A stretch of 64,000 bases of DNA from Kribbella steppae (GCF_004342025.1 NZ_SLWN01000010.1:186001-250000); one strand, 5' to 3'. Positions 7,931 to 16,681 are shown, counted from the stretch's first letter. Numbers and translations: made by a program. Notes: generated from the letters alone by a model not told the origin.

Positions 7931-8945
7931 ACCCGGTCAGCCCCAGCGCGAGCAGCATGAACAACCCGAACTCACGCCACTGCAGAGCCCAGAAGGTGTC
8001 GGCCGTGAAGTACCGAACGTGCTGCCGATAGCCCTCGTCGGCCAGCCGCTGGAAGCACGCGTCCCGCTTCGGGTTGGGGCTCGTCTCCCTGGCCTGGCCC
8101 GGCGGCCCACCTGGTTCGCAGTCGATGGTCCACGAGGGCAGCACGCTCAGCGCCTTACCGGACTTGTCGACGGTCTCGTCGGTCAGCTTCCACGCGCCGA
8201 CGACCCCGGTCGCGACTTCGATCTGCTTCACCTCCGGATTGGGCCCTGGCCCGGAGAGCATGAAGCCACGGATGTTCTCCGCGGAAGCGACGATGGTCAG
8301 GTCGGTCGGCGCCATCAGGTGCGGCCGGATGAACGTCGGCGTCAGGATCTGCACCAGGATCACCACGGCCAGGGTGACCGCGAGTGCGACGAGAGTACGT
8401 CGTACGACGAGTCCGACCGCGACACCCAGCGCGAACGCGAAGGCGGCGTACCCGACCGGGACCAGACCGCGGGCGGAGAAGACCGGAGGGAACATTCTGG
8501 GCAGGTAGGTGTTCGACTCCTGTCCGGCGTTGATCGCGTCGTCGATCGGGTCGGCCCACCAGGTGACGGCGAGGCTGAGCAGTCCGGTGATCGCGATCGC
8601 GCTCAGGCCGGTCATCCCGACCTTGGTCGCGAGCCAGCGCCGCCGGCCGATGCTCTGGCTCCACACCAGCCGGTGTGTCCCGGTCTCCAGTTCACGCGCG
8701 ATCAGCGGTGCGCCCCAGAACGCCCCGATCACCGGCGGTACGGCGTACAGGAGCGCCTGTCCGATGTAGTACAGCTGCGGATTGAGCCGTTGGAATCCGA
8801 GGTTCCTGATGAACTCGGTGGTCAGCCGCTGATAGTCGTCCGCGAGGCCCGGCCCGGTGACGGCAAGGGTGATGATCGCCGCGGCGATCACCGAGCCGAC
8901 CACCAGGAACTGGACGCGGAACTGCCGCCAGGTCAGCCAGATCAT
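7896..8945 (-). CDS. ABC-2 type transporter permease
   Basis: 349 residues with MIWLTWRQFRVQFLVVG at the start, then about six membrane segments: one N-terminal, a group at about residues 60-200, and a final one (FGLFMLLALGLTGFSFW). A soluble extracellular loop lies between about 215 and 320. The motif REFETGT-like RELETGTHRLVWSQS is typical of ABC-2 permeases next to YtrA regulators. The start overlaps the ATPase stop by 4 bp, giving an operon GntR-ATPase-permease on the minus strand. Substrate unknown; such loci often deal with envelope stress or peptides. Confidence 0.85.
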   Translation of the reverse strand: MIWLTWRQFRVQFLVVGSVIAAAIITLAVTGPGLADDYQRLTTEFIRNLGFQRLNPQLYYIGQALLYAVPPVIGAFWGAPLIARELETGTHRLVWSQSIGRRRWLATKVGMTGLSAIAITGLLSLAVTWWADPIDDAINAGQESNTYLPRMFPPVFSARGLVPVGYAAFAFALGVAVGLVVRRTLVALAVTLAVVILVQILTPTFIRPHLMAPTDLTIVASAENIRGFMLSGPGPNPEVKQIEVATGVVGAWKLTDETVDKSGKALSVLPSWTIDCEPGGPPGQARETSPNPKRDACFQRLADEGYRQHVRYFTADTFWALQWREFGLFMLLALGLTGFSFWRIRRDLS

Positions 8946-9826
8946 CGGTGTACCTCCAGCAGCGGGCGTTCGGGTTGGGCGGGGGCGGTGCGGCCCATGT
9001 AGGCCAGCACCAGGTCTTCGAGAGTGAGCTGACTGACGTTCCAGGCCGGGTCGAGGATCGGCTTGTCGGTCCGGATCAGGAACGTCGACTGCCGGTCCGT
9101 GTGGCTCTCGGTCACCACGTGCTGGTCCCGGGGCAGGTCCTTGGCGGCGCGCCGCGGCCCGGTCAGCCGGAAGTGCGTCGCGAGCAGGCTGTCGATCTCT
9201 CCATTCACCTGGACCCGCGAGTCCACCAGCACGATCAGGTAGTCACAGGCGCGCTCCACGTCGGAGACGAGGTGCGAGGACAGGACGACGCTCAACTCCT
9301 GCTCGGCGACCGCCTGCATCAGATCCTGCAGGAACTCGCGCCGGGCCAGCGGATCGAGCGCGGCGACCGGTTCGTCGAGGATCAGCAGGTCGGGACGCTT
9401 GGCCAGGCCGAGGGTCAGCGCGAGTTGCGCCCGCTGGCCGCCGGACAGCTTGCCGGCGCGCTGCTTCGGATCGAGGCCGAGGTGCTGGATCCGTTGCTGG
9501 GCCAGAGAATCGTCCCACCCGGGGTTGAGCCGGGCACCGAGTTTCAGATGATCGGTGATGCTCAGGCGGCTGTAGGTGGGCGTGTCCTGAGCGACGTACC
9601 CGACCTTCGCCTGCTGTGCTCCGGCCGCCGCACCGAGCACCTCGACGGTCCCGGTGGTCGGGCTGAGCATCCCGACCGCCAGGTTCAGCAGCGTGCTCTT
9701 ACCCGCCCCGTTCGGCCCGACCAGCCCGACCACGTGCCCGGCCGGAACCTCCAGGTCGCAGTCGGTCAGCGCCCAGCGCCGCCCGTATCTCTTGCCCAAT
9801 CCATGGGCCTGCAGAACCGCGGTCAT
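8942..9826 (-). CDS. ABC transporter ATP-binding protein
   Basis: 294 residues. Walker A is GPNGAGKST near residue 38, the Q-loop is in GYVAQDTPTYS, the signature is LSGGQRAQLAL, Walker B is LLILDEPVAALDP, and the H-switch is in SSHLVSDVE. The C-terminal 80 residues are the divergent regulatory extension of DrrA/CcmA-like exporters. Start ATG 9826 overlaps the regulator stop by 4 bp. It energises the permease encoded next. Confidence 0.92.
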   Translation of the reverse strand: MTAVLQAHGLGKRYGRRWALTDCDLEVPAGHVVGLVGPNGAGKSTLLNLAVGMLSPTTGTVEVLGAAAGAQQAKVGYVAQDTPTYSRLSITDHLKLGARLNPGWDDSLAQQRIQHLGLDPKQRAGKLSGGQRAQLALTLGLAKRPDLLILDEPVAALDPLARREFLQDLMQAVAEQELSVVLSSHLVSDVERACDYLIVLVDSRVQVNGEIDSLLATHFRLTGPRRAAKDLPRDQHVVTESHTDRQSTFLIRTDKPILDPAWNVSQLTLEDLVLAYMGRTAPAQPERPLLEVHR

Positions 9827-10215
9827 GCTAAGTCCTCCAGAGCGGCGGTCCGAAAGGTTGTCAGGAACAACGCCTCGATGCTCTCGTCGTCGAGGCCGGC
9901 CTTGCGCGCCTTCGCCAGCCAGCGGCGCAGGTCCTGCCGGAGCGGGCCGTGGGCGGCGAGCGTGTTGTCGGTGAGCGTCCGGGTCACGAACGTGCCGCGC
10001 CCGGGCCGGGCCTGGACCAGGCCTTCGTGCTCGAGTTCGCGGTAGGCCTTGAGCACCGTGTTCGGGTTGATCGCCAGCGCCGCGACCACGTCCTTGACGG
10101 TCGGCAGCTGGTCCCCCTCCCGCAGCAGTCCGAGCCGCAGCGCGTTGCGGACCTGCTGAACGATCTGCTGGTACGGCGAGACCCCCGACCGGCCGTCCAG
10201 ATGGAACTCGATCAT
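9823..10215 (-). CDS. GntR family regulator, YtrA subfamily
   Basis: 130 residues starting MIEFHLDGRSGVSPYQQIV, the usual YtrA start; an ATG at 10227 would add four residues. The winged helix (residues about 10-75) includes LREGDQLPTVKDVVAALAINPNTVLKAYRELEHEGLV and GRGTFVT. The short C-terminal tail without a ligand domain is the YtrA mark. These proteins repress the ABC operon in which they sit. A CTAG-TTAC-CTAG element overlaps its likely -10 region. Confidence 0.9.
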   Translation of the reverse strand: MIEFHLDGRSGVSPYQQIVQQVRNALRLGLLREGDQLPTVKDVVAALAINPNTVLKAYRELEHEGLVQARPGRGTFVTRTLTDNTLAAHGPLRQDLRRWLAKARKAGLDDESIEALFLTTFRTAALEDLA

Positions 10216-10231
10216 CTTCAACCCCATTCAA

Positions 10232-10250
10232 CTAGGTAACTAGCACTATA
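10232..10250 (-). promoter_or_regulatory. Promoter/operator of the GntR-ABC operon
   Basis: On the minus strand a -10-like TATAGT (10250-10245) is followed by CTAGTTACCTAG (10243-10232), a short inverted repeat with 4-bp arms. Its position between -10 and start codon suits repression by the YtrA-type regulator encoded here. Confidence 0.5.
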
Positions 10251-10287
10251 GGGGCATGACTCAAATAGCCGTCAAGACACAGTGGTG

Positions 10288-11604
10288 TCAGCGGATCGCG
10301 TCGTACCTTCTGAGCGCCTCGCGGCGGGCCTCGGCGTGGTCGACGATCGGGGCCGGGTAGCCGTCGGCGCCGCCGTGTTTCAACGGCTCGTGGGCGGCCT
10401 TGCCGTCGAGGTGGCGCAGCTCAGGGATCCAGCGCCGTACGTACTCGCCGTCGGGGTCGAACTTGAGCCCTTGCCCGATCGGGTTGAAGATCCGGAAGTA
10501 CGGCGCCGCGTCCGCACCGCAGCCGGCGACCCACTGCCAGTTCAGCGAGTTCGACGCGAGATCGCCGTCGCGCAACGACCGCATGAACCAGCGGGCACCC
10601 AACCTCCAGTGCACGTGAAGATCCTTGACCAGGAACGACGCGACGACCATCCGCACCCGGTTGTGCAGGAAGCCGGACTCCGCGAGTTGCCGCATCCCGG
10701 CGTCGACGAACGGGAACCCGGTCCGGCCCTCGCACCAAGCCTCGAATGCGTCCCCGGGCTCGTCGTACTCCATCCGCTCGAACTCCGGCCGCAACGGTTT
10801 CCAGGCCGCCTCGGGATGCCGTGCCAGCAGGTCCGCGCAGAACTCCCGCCAGGCGAGCTGGCGCCGGTACGCCTCCGCGCCGGCGCTGCGCTTGCGGGCG
10901 AGGTCGGCGAGCATCGTGCGCGGGTGGATCTCGCCGTACTTCAGCGGGATCGACATCCGCGAGATGCTGTCGAGATCGGGCCGATCGCGCTCGTCGTCGT
11001 ACCGTCCGACGTCGTCCAAGTAGTCGCGCCAATGGTCGAGAGCAGCTTGCTCGCCGGCACCCTCAGCTGTGCTGTCCGGGAGATTGTCGCCGTCGGCCGC
11101 GATCCAGTCGACCTTCGCCGGCGGGTCGACCGGATGTCGCCAGCCGTGCTCGAGCCAGCGGCGGAAGTACGGCGTGAACACCTGATAGGGGCGGTTCTGC
11201 TGGTTCAGGATGCGGCCGGGTGCGATCGCGTACGGCGATCCGGTCGCGACCAGCGGACAGTTCAATGAGGCTTCAACTTCTGTGTCCCGGTCCTGTCCGT
11301 ACGGCGCGTGATCCGCGCTGATGTGGACGCTGGTCGCCCCGACCTCGCCCGCCAGTGCCGGGACCACCTCGACCGGATCTCCCCGTCGTACGACGAGCTG
11401 GCCGTCGACCGACTCCGACAGGCTCCGCAACGATGCGGCCAGGTGCTCACGCCGTGGATCGCCGGCCCGATCCCAGAGCCTGGGGTCGAGGACGAACAGG
11501 GCCACCACCCGCCCGTCACCCGCGGAGACGGCATCCAGCAAGGCCGGATTGTCCGCCAGGCGTAGATCCCGGCGGAACCACATCACTGCTGCCACATCCC
11601 GCAT
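10288..11604 (-). CDS. phr: Deoxyribodipyrimidine photo-lyase
   Basis: 438 residues from ATG 11604 (MRDVAAVMWFRRDLRL). The N-terminal alpha/beta antenna domain begins with the typical WFRRDLRLADNPAL. The FAD/DNA part contains QLAWREFCADLL, TGFPFVDAGMRQL, HNRVRMVVASFLVKDL, WRLGARWFM and NSLNWQWVAGCGADAAPYFRIFNP, the conserved region that binds FAD and contains electron-transfer Trp residues. It splits UV-induced cyclobutane pyrimidine dimers using light. Residues upstream of the chosen start are not photolyase-like. Divergent from ideR; the iron box lies in their shared 106-bp region. Confidence 0.93.
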   Translation of the reverse strand: MRDVAAVMWFRRDLRLADNPALLDAVSAGDGRVVALFVLDPRLWDRAGDPRREHLAASLRSLSESVDGQLVVRRGDPVEVVPALAGEVGATSVHISADHAPYGQDRDTEVEASLNCPLVATGSPYAIAPGRILNQQNRPYQVFTPYFRRWLEHGWRHPVDPPAKVDWIAADGDNLPDSTAEGAGEQAALDHWRDYLDDVGRYDDERDRPDLDSISRMSIPLKYGEIHPRTMLADLARKRSAGAEAYRRQLAWREFCADLLARHPEAAWKPLRPEFERMEYDEPGDAFEAWCEGRTGFPFVDAGMRQLAESGFLHNRVRMVVASFLVKDLHVHWRLGARWFMRSLRDGDLASNSLNWQWVAGCGADAAPYFRIFNPIGQGLKFDPDGEYVRRWIPELRHLDGKAAHEPLKHGGADGYPAPIVDHAEARREALRRYDAIR

Positions 11605-11672
11605 CCTCCGGTAGTACCCACCACCATCCGCGGTGCCGTGCCGACCTGCTACCACAAGAACCGAACAGGCGA

Positions 11673-11691
11673 TTGGGTAAGGCTTGCCTCC
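11673..11691 (+). promoter_or_regulatory. DtxR/IdeR-type iron box upstream of ideR
   Basis: TTGGGTAAGGCTTGCCTCC matches the actinobacterial iron box (TTAGGTTAGGCTAACCTAA, from memory) at 13 of 19 positions, keeping the GGTnAGGC / nCCT core. It lies 19 bp before the GTG start of ideR, so autoregulation by Fe-loaded IdeR is likely; the divergent photolyase could also be affected. Confidence 0.65.
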
Positions 11692-11710
11692 ATAGGCGAG
11701 AATGGCTTTC

Positions 11711-12415
11711 GTGAGCGAGCTGATCGATACCACCGAGATGTACCTGCGGACCGTCTACGAGCTGGAAGAAGAAGGCATCCTGCCGCTGCGCGCGCGGATC
11801 GCCGAGCGACTGCACCAGTCCGGCCCGACGGTCAGTCAGACGGTGGCGCGGATGGAGCGCGACGGGCTCGTCACGGTCGAGGGCGATCGCCATCTCGAGC
11901 TCACCGAGGTCGGCCGGAAGCAGGCGGTCCGGGTGATGCGCAAGCACCGCTTGGCCGAGCGGCTGCTGGTCGACGTGATCGGGCTGGAGTGGGAGGACGT
12001 GCACGCCGAGGCCTGCCGCTGGGAGCACGTGATGAGCGACGCGGTCGAGCTGCGGCTGCTGAAGATCCTGAACCACCCGACCGAGTCGCCGTACGGCAAC
12101 CCGATCCCGGGCCTCGAGGAGCTGCTGACCGACGGCCAGGCGAGCGGCACCGAGCAGTTCCGGATCGGCGTCGAGCCGCTGGACAAGGTGCTCGACCAGG
12201 CCACCGGTAACAGCGTCCGGGTGCTGGTCCGCCGGATCGCCGAGCCGGTCCAGACCGACGACGGTGCGATGGCGGTGCTGCGCAAGGCCGGCGCGCTGCC
12301 GGGCCGCGAGGTCGACTCCACCCTCGACGCCGAGGGCGTCCTGGTCGGCAGCCGCGAGGCCGGCGGCGTGATCAGCGACGAGACGGCCGGGCATATCTTC
12401 GTCAGCCGGGTCTGA
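11711..12415 (+). CDS. ideR: Iron-dependent repressor, DtxR/IdeR family
   Basis: 234 residues from GTG 11711, matching the IdeR start (xELIDTTEMYLRTVYELEEEG). The N-terminal winged helix has ARIAERLHQSGPTVSQTVARMERDGL. The metal/dimer domain has HRLAERLLVDVIGLEW and EACRWEHVMSDAVE, supplying the Cys, Glu and His ligands known in DtxR. The C-terminal part (about 145-234) is the SH3-like domain of the two-domain-plus form. With Fe(II) it represses iron uptake and activates storage. Iron boxes at 11673, 33757 and 59357 are candidate sites within this window. ATG 11702 is an alternative start. Confidence 0.93.
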   Translation: MSELIDTTEMYLRTVYELEEEGILPLRARIAERLHQSGPTVSQTVARMERDGLVTVEGDRHLELTEVGRKQAVRVMRKHRLAERLLVDVIGLEWEDVHAEACRWEHVMSDAVELRLLKILNHPTESPYGNPIPGLEELLTDGQASGTEQFRIGVEPLDKVLDQATGNSVRVLVRRIAEPVQTDDGAMAVLRKAGALPGREVDSTLDAEGVLVGSREAGGVISDETAGHIFVSRV

Positions 12416-12505
12416 GGTTTCCGTACTTCAAAGCTGTATTAAGACCTCCAACGCTGAGCGCTCGATGCTGTACAGCGTGTGGTCACGAGGTAGCGTCTGT
12501 CCGCA

Positions 12506-13285
12506 ATGTCTGAGAACGAGATCGACTGGCCGGAGTATCTGCGGGAGTTCCACACCGCGACTCCGGGCAGCACCGAAGCCCTGCTGTCCCGAGCGGTAGC
12601 AGGCGACCACACGCCGTACCGCTGGCTGGTTCGTGCTGTCTCCGGCGAGGCCCGGCGGGTTCTGGACCTCGCGTGTGGGAACGGTCCGGTCGCGCGTGAG
12701 CTGTACGGGCGGTGGGTCGTCGGTGTCGACAACAACCCGGCCCAGCTCGCCGCCGCACCGGGTCCGAAGGTCCAGGCCGACGCTTTGCACCTCCCGTTCG
12801 CGAACGAGGTCTTCGACGTCGTCACCTGCTCGATGGGCCTGATGGTGCTGCAGCCGCTGCCCGGCGTACTGGCCGAGGCGGCTCGGGTACTGCGGCGTGG
12901 CGGCGTACTGGCCGCGATCGTGCCGGCTGTGCGACCGCTGCGGCGTGGTGACATCCGCACGCTGAGCGGGCTGACCACGCGGCTGCGGTCGACCCCGCAG
13001 TTCCCGGCCGGTGGTGAGATCACCGAGCTCAAGGACAAGTTGCATCACGCCGGTTTCGATGTGATGGAGAGCCAGCGCGAGCGGTACGTGTACATGATCC
13101 GCACCCGCGACGACGCCCAGCGCCTGGTCAACGCGCTCTACCTTCCCGGTACGCCGGACCTCCGCCGCGACACCGCGGCCGGCTGGCTCGCCGACCGGGC
13201 CGAGTCGAAGGACGGCCTCGAGGTCGCGATCCCGATCCGCCGTATCACCGCGATGCGCACCAAGCTGGCCCTGACCGGGTCCTGA
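12506..13285 (+). CDS. Class I SAM-dependent methyltransferase
   Basis: 259 residues. Motif I is VLDLACGNGPVAREL near residue 52, the acidic residue ending strand 2 is in VVGVDNNPAQL, and a motif II/III region is FDVVTCSMGLMVLQPLPGVLAEAARVLRRGGVL, typical of UbiE/Methyltransf_11 proteins. The C-terminal 100 residues may bind the substrate, which cannot be named. It stands alone between ideR and pabB with about 90 and 36 bp gaps and shows no clear regulatory site. Confidence 0.82.
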   Translation: MSENEIDWPEYLREFHTATPGSTEALLSRAVAGDHTPYRWLVRAVSGEARRVLDLACGNGPVARELYGRWVVGVDNNPAQLAAAPGPKVQADALHLPFANEVFDVVTCSMGLMVLQPLPGVLAEAARVLRRGGVLAAIVPAVRPLRRGDIRTLSGLTTRLRSTPQFPAGGEITELKDKLHHAGFDVMESQRERYVYMIRTRDDAQRLVNALYLPGTPDLRRDTAAGWLADRAESKDGLEVAIPIRRITAMRTKLALTGS

Positions 13286-13321
13286 TCGCCCGCACCCGGC
13301 AGGGCCTGCGGTAGGTAACGT

Positions 13322-14704
13322 GTGCACGTGAGTGCGCTGCGCTGGTCCGTTCGGACGGTCGACCGGGCGCTCGACGGTGAGACGGTCTACCGCGAGCTGC
13401 TGGCCGGTGAACCCGTCGCGTTCTGGCTCGACGGCAGTCTGACCGACCGGGCGGTCCGACGGGTCTCGATCCTCGGTACGACGCTCGGCGCCGGCGCGGA
13501 GGTCGTCGTACGAGATGTTGCTTCAGGCGACGTGTTCGCCGAGTTGCAGGAGCTGATCGCGGCCAAGGGTGCGCGGCTGGACGGCGTACCGGATGAGCTG
13601 ACCGGGCTGTTCAACGGCGGGTACGTCGGGTACTTCGGGTACGAGTTGAAGGCGCTGACCGGGGGAGCCGCGGCCCACGAGTCGCCGACGCCGGACGCGC
13701 TGTGGATCTGGGCGAACCGGTTCGTGGTGATCGACCACGACCGGGATGTGAGCTACCTGGTCCATGTGGACGAGTTCGACGACGGCTGGCTGGATCGGGC
13801 CTCGCGCAGTACGTCCCACTGGTCGATGTCCGGGGTCGACACGCAGGCGATCGCTCGGCTCGACCTCGAGACGCATCTGGAGCAGGACCGGGCGACGTAC
13901 CTGGCCGGGATCGGCAAGTGCATGGCCGCGCTCGAGGCCGGGGAGACGTACGAGGTGTGCCTGACGAACCGCGTCCGGCTGCCGGCCGTACCCGATCCGT
14001 TCGAGTTCTTCCTCTGGCAGCGGGCGCACAACCCGGCGCCGTACGCCGCCTTCCTCCGGTACGGCGATCTCGCGGTGGCCAGCTCGTCGCCGGAACGGTT
14101 CCTGACCGTGGACGCGGACGGCTGGGCGGAGTGCCGGCCGATCAAGGGGACCTCCCCGCGCGACCCGGACCCGGCGCAGGACGAGCTGGCCGCGAAGGCG
14201 CTCGCCGAGGACGAGAAGACGCGGGCCGAGAACCTGATGATCGTCGACCTGATCCGCAACGACCTCGGCCGGGTGAGCGAACCGGGTACGGTGCATGTCC
14301 CGCAGCTGATGGAGGTCGAGAGCTACCGGACCGTCCACCAGCTCGTCACCACCGTGCGTGGCCGGCTGCGGTCCGGGGTGTCCGCACTCGACGCCGTCCG
14401 GGCGTGCTTCCCGCCGGGGTCGATGACCGGGGCGCCGAAGATCCGGACGATGGAGATCCTCGACGAGCTCGAATGGAGTGCGCGCGGGGTGTACTCGGGT
14501 GTGCTGGGTTATCTGACCGTGGACGGGCGGGCGGATCTGAGTGTGGTGATCCGGACCGCGGTGCTGACGCCGTCCGAGACGGTCATCGGTACGGGGGGTG
14601 CGATCGTGCTCGACTCGGACCCGGTCGCGGAGTACGACGAAATGGTGCTGAAGGCAACGGCAGCCGTCGGCGGGAACGCCGCGGCCGAAGGGTGGGGGAG
14701 ATGA
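13322..14704 (+). CDS. pabB: Aminodeoxychorismate synthase component I
   Basis: 460 residues, a chorismate-binding enzyme. The C-terminal domain has RPIKGTSPRD, ENLMIVDLIRNDLGRV, and FPPGSMTGAPKIRTMEILDELE, the conserved chorismate site; PIKGT (rather than PIAGT of anthranilate synthase) fits the PabB type. It makes 4-amino-4-deoxychorismate for p-aminobenzoate and folate, with ammonia from a PabA amidotransferase not encoded here. Start GTG 13322 or GTG 13328 is possible. The stop overlaps the pabC start (ATGA), so the two enzymes are co-translated. Confidence 0.9.
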   Translation: MHVSALRWSVRTVDRALDGETVYRELLAGEPVAFWLDGSLTDRAVRRVSILGTTLGAGAEVVVRDVASGDVFAELQELIAAKGARLDGVPDELTGLFNGGYVGYFGYELKALTGGAAAHESPTPDALWIWANRFVVIDHDRDVSYLVHVDEFDDGWLDRASRSTSHWSMSGVDTQAIARLDLETHLEQDRATYLAGIGKCMAALEAGETYEVCLTNRVRLPAVPDPFEFFLWQRAHNPAPYAAFLRYGDLAVASSSPERFLTVDADGWAECRPIKGTSPRDPDPAQDELAAKALAEDEKTRAENLMIVDLIRNDLGRVSEPGTVHVPQLMEVESYRTVHQLVTTVRGRLRSGVSALDAVRACFPPGSMTGAPKIRTMEILDELEWSARGVYSGVLGYLTVDGRADLSVVIRTAVLTPSETVIGTGGAIVLDSDPVAEYDEMVLKATAAVGGNAAAEGWGR

Positions 14705-15393
14705 GTGACATGCAGGTGGCGGATTCGTTCCTGGTGGCCAATGGCAAGGTTCGGGGGATCGAGCTGCACCGGGAACGGTTCGTCGGGTCGTGTGCGGCGG
14801 CCGGCGTCGAGGCCGCGGGCTTCTGGACCGACCAGGTCCGCCGGTTGCCGGGGTTCGGTCGCTGGTTCCCGCGGTTCGAGCTCCGTACCTCGGGGGAGTT
14901 GGCGGTTCAGCTCCGCCCGGCCCCACCTGTCGGCGGTCGGGTGCGGGTCGTCGTACACGAAGGTCCCGATCCGCGCACCGCGCCGCGCGTGAAGGGGCCC
15001 GATCTGGAACTCCTGGGCAAGTTGAAGGAGGCCGCGTCCCACCGAGCCGACGAGATCCTCCTGCTGGACCAGGACGGCACGGTCCTCGAAGCGGCGTACT
15101 CCGCCATCGCCTGGTGGGAGGACGACACCCTCTGCTTCCCGCCCTCCGACCGCCCACTCCTCCCGTCGGTCACCGCCGCCCTGCTCCGCCAGGTCGCCAC
15201 GACCCAAGGCATCGAGGTCGCCGAACGAGCTTGTACACCGACCGACCTGCAGTCCCACGAGGTCTGGCTCCTCAACGCCCTCCACGGCATCCGCCCCGTC
15301 CACGCCTGGTCCGACTCCGCCATCGACCCGCTGCCGAACTCGCAAGCCACCAGTTGGCAGAACCATCTGACCGCCCTCGCCCAACCGCTGTAA
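14701..15393 (+). CDS. pabC: Aminodeoxychorismate lyase-like, class IV aminotransferase fold
   Basis: 230 residues, somewhat shorter than the usual ~270. Class IV (BCAT/ADC lyase) features: the N-terminal FLVANGKVRGIELHRERF, the PLP lysine in KGPDLELLGKLKEA, DEILLLDQDGTVLEAAYSAIAWW, and a C-terminal EVWLLNALHGIRPV. It should release pyruvate from aminodeoxychorismate to give p-aminobenzoate. Fusion-like coupling to pabB (4-bp overlap) supports the role. Codon 1 is ATG 14701. Confidence 0.82.
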   Translation: MSDMQVADSFLVANGKVRGIELHRERFVGSCAAAGVEAAGFWTDQVRRLPGFGRWFPRFELRTSGELAVQLRPAPPVGGRVRVVVHEGPDPRTAPRVKGPDLELLGKLKEAASHRADEILLLDQDGTVLEAAYSAIAWWEDDTLCFPPSDRPLLPSVTAALLRQVATTQGIEVAERACTPTDLQSHEVWLLNALHGIRPVHAWSDSAIDPLPNSQATSWQNHLTALAQPL

Positions 15394-15420
15394 AACCCTG
15401 ACCGGGTGAGCTGACGCTCG

Positions 15421-15471
15421 GTCGTGGAGATCTGCGCGGGATCGGGCGGTTGAGGAGCAGAAATCCACGAC
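15421..15471 (+). terminator. Stem-loop downstream of pabC
   Basis: Arms 15421-15435 (GTCGTGGAGATCTGC) and 15457-15471 (GCAGAAATCCACGAC) pair 13 of 15 positions around a 21-nt loop. It lies 28 bp after pabC and upstream of the SPFH promoter. No T-run follows, so termination is only a suggestion. Confidence 0.4.
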
Positions 15472-15496
15472 TCGGCGCCTCGGGGCGATTGGTGTG

Positions 15497-15516
15497 TGTT
15501 GAAAAAGTGATATCAC
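15497..15516 (+). promoter_or_regulatory. Palindrome GTGATATCAC in the SPFH operon promoter
   Basis: A perfect 10-bp palindrome GTGATATCAC (15507-15516) follows a -35-like TTGAAA (15499-15504) and lies 34 bp before the SPFH start. It is an AT-rich island in GC-rich DNA. The ribbon-helix-helix protein encoded second in the operon is the natural candidate to bind it; this is inference. Confidence 0.5.
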
Positions 15517-15550
15517 AATGCTACCTTTTGGATATTCGAGAGGAGCTGTG

Positions 15551-16462
15551 ATGGCTGAGGTGGATGTCGCGGTGGAGATGCCGGCGCCGAAGGTGACGGA
15601 GAGGGTGGCCCGGGAGATCAACGGGTGGCCGATGGCCGGGCTGGCGTTCGTGCTGGTGGTGCTCGGGGTCGTGGTGTTCATCCTCGGCATCGCGAACGGA
15701 CAGGGCACGCTGGTCGTCATCTCGATCCTGGTGTTCCTGGCCGGGCTGTTCGTCGCCGGCGGGTTGACGCCGGTGGCGCCGGGCCGGGCGCGGGTCCTGC
15801 AGATCCTGGGGCGGTACAGCGGGACGATTCGCATCGACGGGCTGCGCTGGGTCAACCCGATCTCCACCCGCAAAGTGGTGTCCACCCGGATCCGCAACCA
15901 CGAGACAGCTGTTGCCAAGGTCAACGATGCCGACGGCAACCCGATCGAGATCGCCGCGGTGGTGGTCTGGCAGGTCGAGGACACCGCGCAGGCGACGTTC
16001 GAGGTGGACGACTTCGTCGAGTTCGTCGCGATCCAGACCGAGACCGCGGTCCGCCACATCGCGAACAGCTACCCGTACGACGTCCACACCGAGGACGGCG
16101 GCCTGTCGCTGCGGGACAGCACCGACGAGATCACCGAGACGCTGTCGACCGAGATCGGCGCCCGGGTGCAGGCTGCCGGGGTCCGGGTGATCGAGTCCCG
16201 CATCACCCATCTCGCGTACGCGCCGGAGATCGCCCAGGCGATGCTGCGCCGCCAGCAGGCCGGTGCCATCGTGGCCGCCCGGCAGCGGATAGTCGAAGGT
16301 GCGGTCGGCATGGTCGAGCTGGCCCTGGACCGGCTGTCCGAGCACGACGTCGTCGAGTTGGACGAGGAGCGCAAGGCCACCATGGTCAGCAACCTGTTGG
16401 TGGTGCTGTGCGGTGACAAGGACGCCCAGCCTGTGGTCAACACCGGCACGCTCTACCAGTGA
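15551..16462 (+). CDS. SPFH/Band 7 domain membrane protein
   Basis: 303 residues from ATG 15551 with AGGAG 15541-15545. Two hydrophobic helices (about 28-50 and 54-75) precede an SPFH domain beginning PVAPGRARVLQILGRYSGTI and continuing through RIRNHETAVAKVNDADGNPIEI, AVRHIANSYPYDV, and GVRVIESRITHLAYAPEIAQAMLRRQQAGAIVAARQ. Such stomatin/prohibitin-like proteins assemble on membranes. It heads an operon with a ribbon-helix-helix protein and a GPP34 protein, 9 bp upstream of the former. Role in this cell unknown, possibly membrane stress or microdomains. Confidence 0.88.
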   Translation: MAEVDVAVEMPAPKVTERVAREINGWPMAGLAFVLVVLGVVVFILGIANGQGTLVVISILVFLAGLFVAGGLTPVAPGRARVLQILGRYSGTIRIDGLRWVNPISTRKVVSTRIRNHETAVAKVNDADGNPIEIAAVVVWQVEDTAQATFEVDDFVEFVAIQTETAVRHIANSYPYDVHTEDGGLSLRDSTDEITETLSTEIGARVQAAGVRVIESRITHLAYAPEIAQAMLRRQQAGAIVAARQRIVEGAVGMVELALDRLSEHDVVELDEERKATMVSNLLVVLCGDKDAQPVVNTGTLYQ

Positions 16463-16471
16463 GCCGGCGCC

Positions 16472-16681
16472 GTGGCCGTCGAACGTAAGAAGATCCTGCT
16501 CCGGCTGGATCCCGTGGTGCATGATGCGCTGGCCCGCTGGGCAGCCGACGACCTGCGCAGCACCAACGCCCAGATCGAGTACCTGCTCCGCCGGGCGCTC
16601 GCCGACGCCGGCCGGCTCCCGTCCGGGGTCGGCAAGATGCGCCGTCCGGGCCGCCCGTCCAAGGAGGAAGACGATGAGTAG
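16472..16681 (+). CDS. Ribbon-helix-helix (Arc/CopG-like) DNA-binding protein
   Basis: 69 residues. The N-terminal MAVERKKILLRLDPVVHDAL has the alternating pattern of an RHH strand followed by helix A, then STNAQIEYLLRRALADAG as helix B; the Asn-Ala-Gln-Ile pattern is as in Arc-type proteins. The tail GRPSKEEDDE is charged. RHH proteins of this size often act as antitoxins or small repressors. It overlaps the GPP34 start by 8 bp and follows the SPFH gene by 9 bp, so it may autoregulate through GTGATATCAC at 15507. Confidence 0.8.
   Translation: MAVERKKILLRLDPVVHDALARWAADDLRSTNAQIEYLLRRALADAGRLPSGVGKMRRPGRPSKEEDDE

Noticed and set aside
7806..9002. A 398-codon plus-strand frame over the ABC permease gene
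   Set aside because: It lies opposite a convincing membrane protein and has a low-complexity, charged composition.
13523..15157. A 544-codon minus-strand frame across pabB-pabC
   Set aside because: It is antisense to two clear enzymes, very rich in Arg, Pro and Gly, and lacks a ribosome site or domain.
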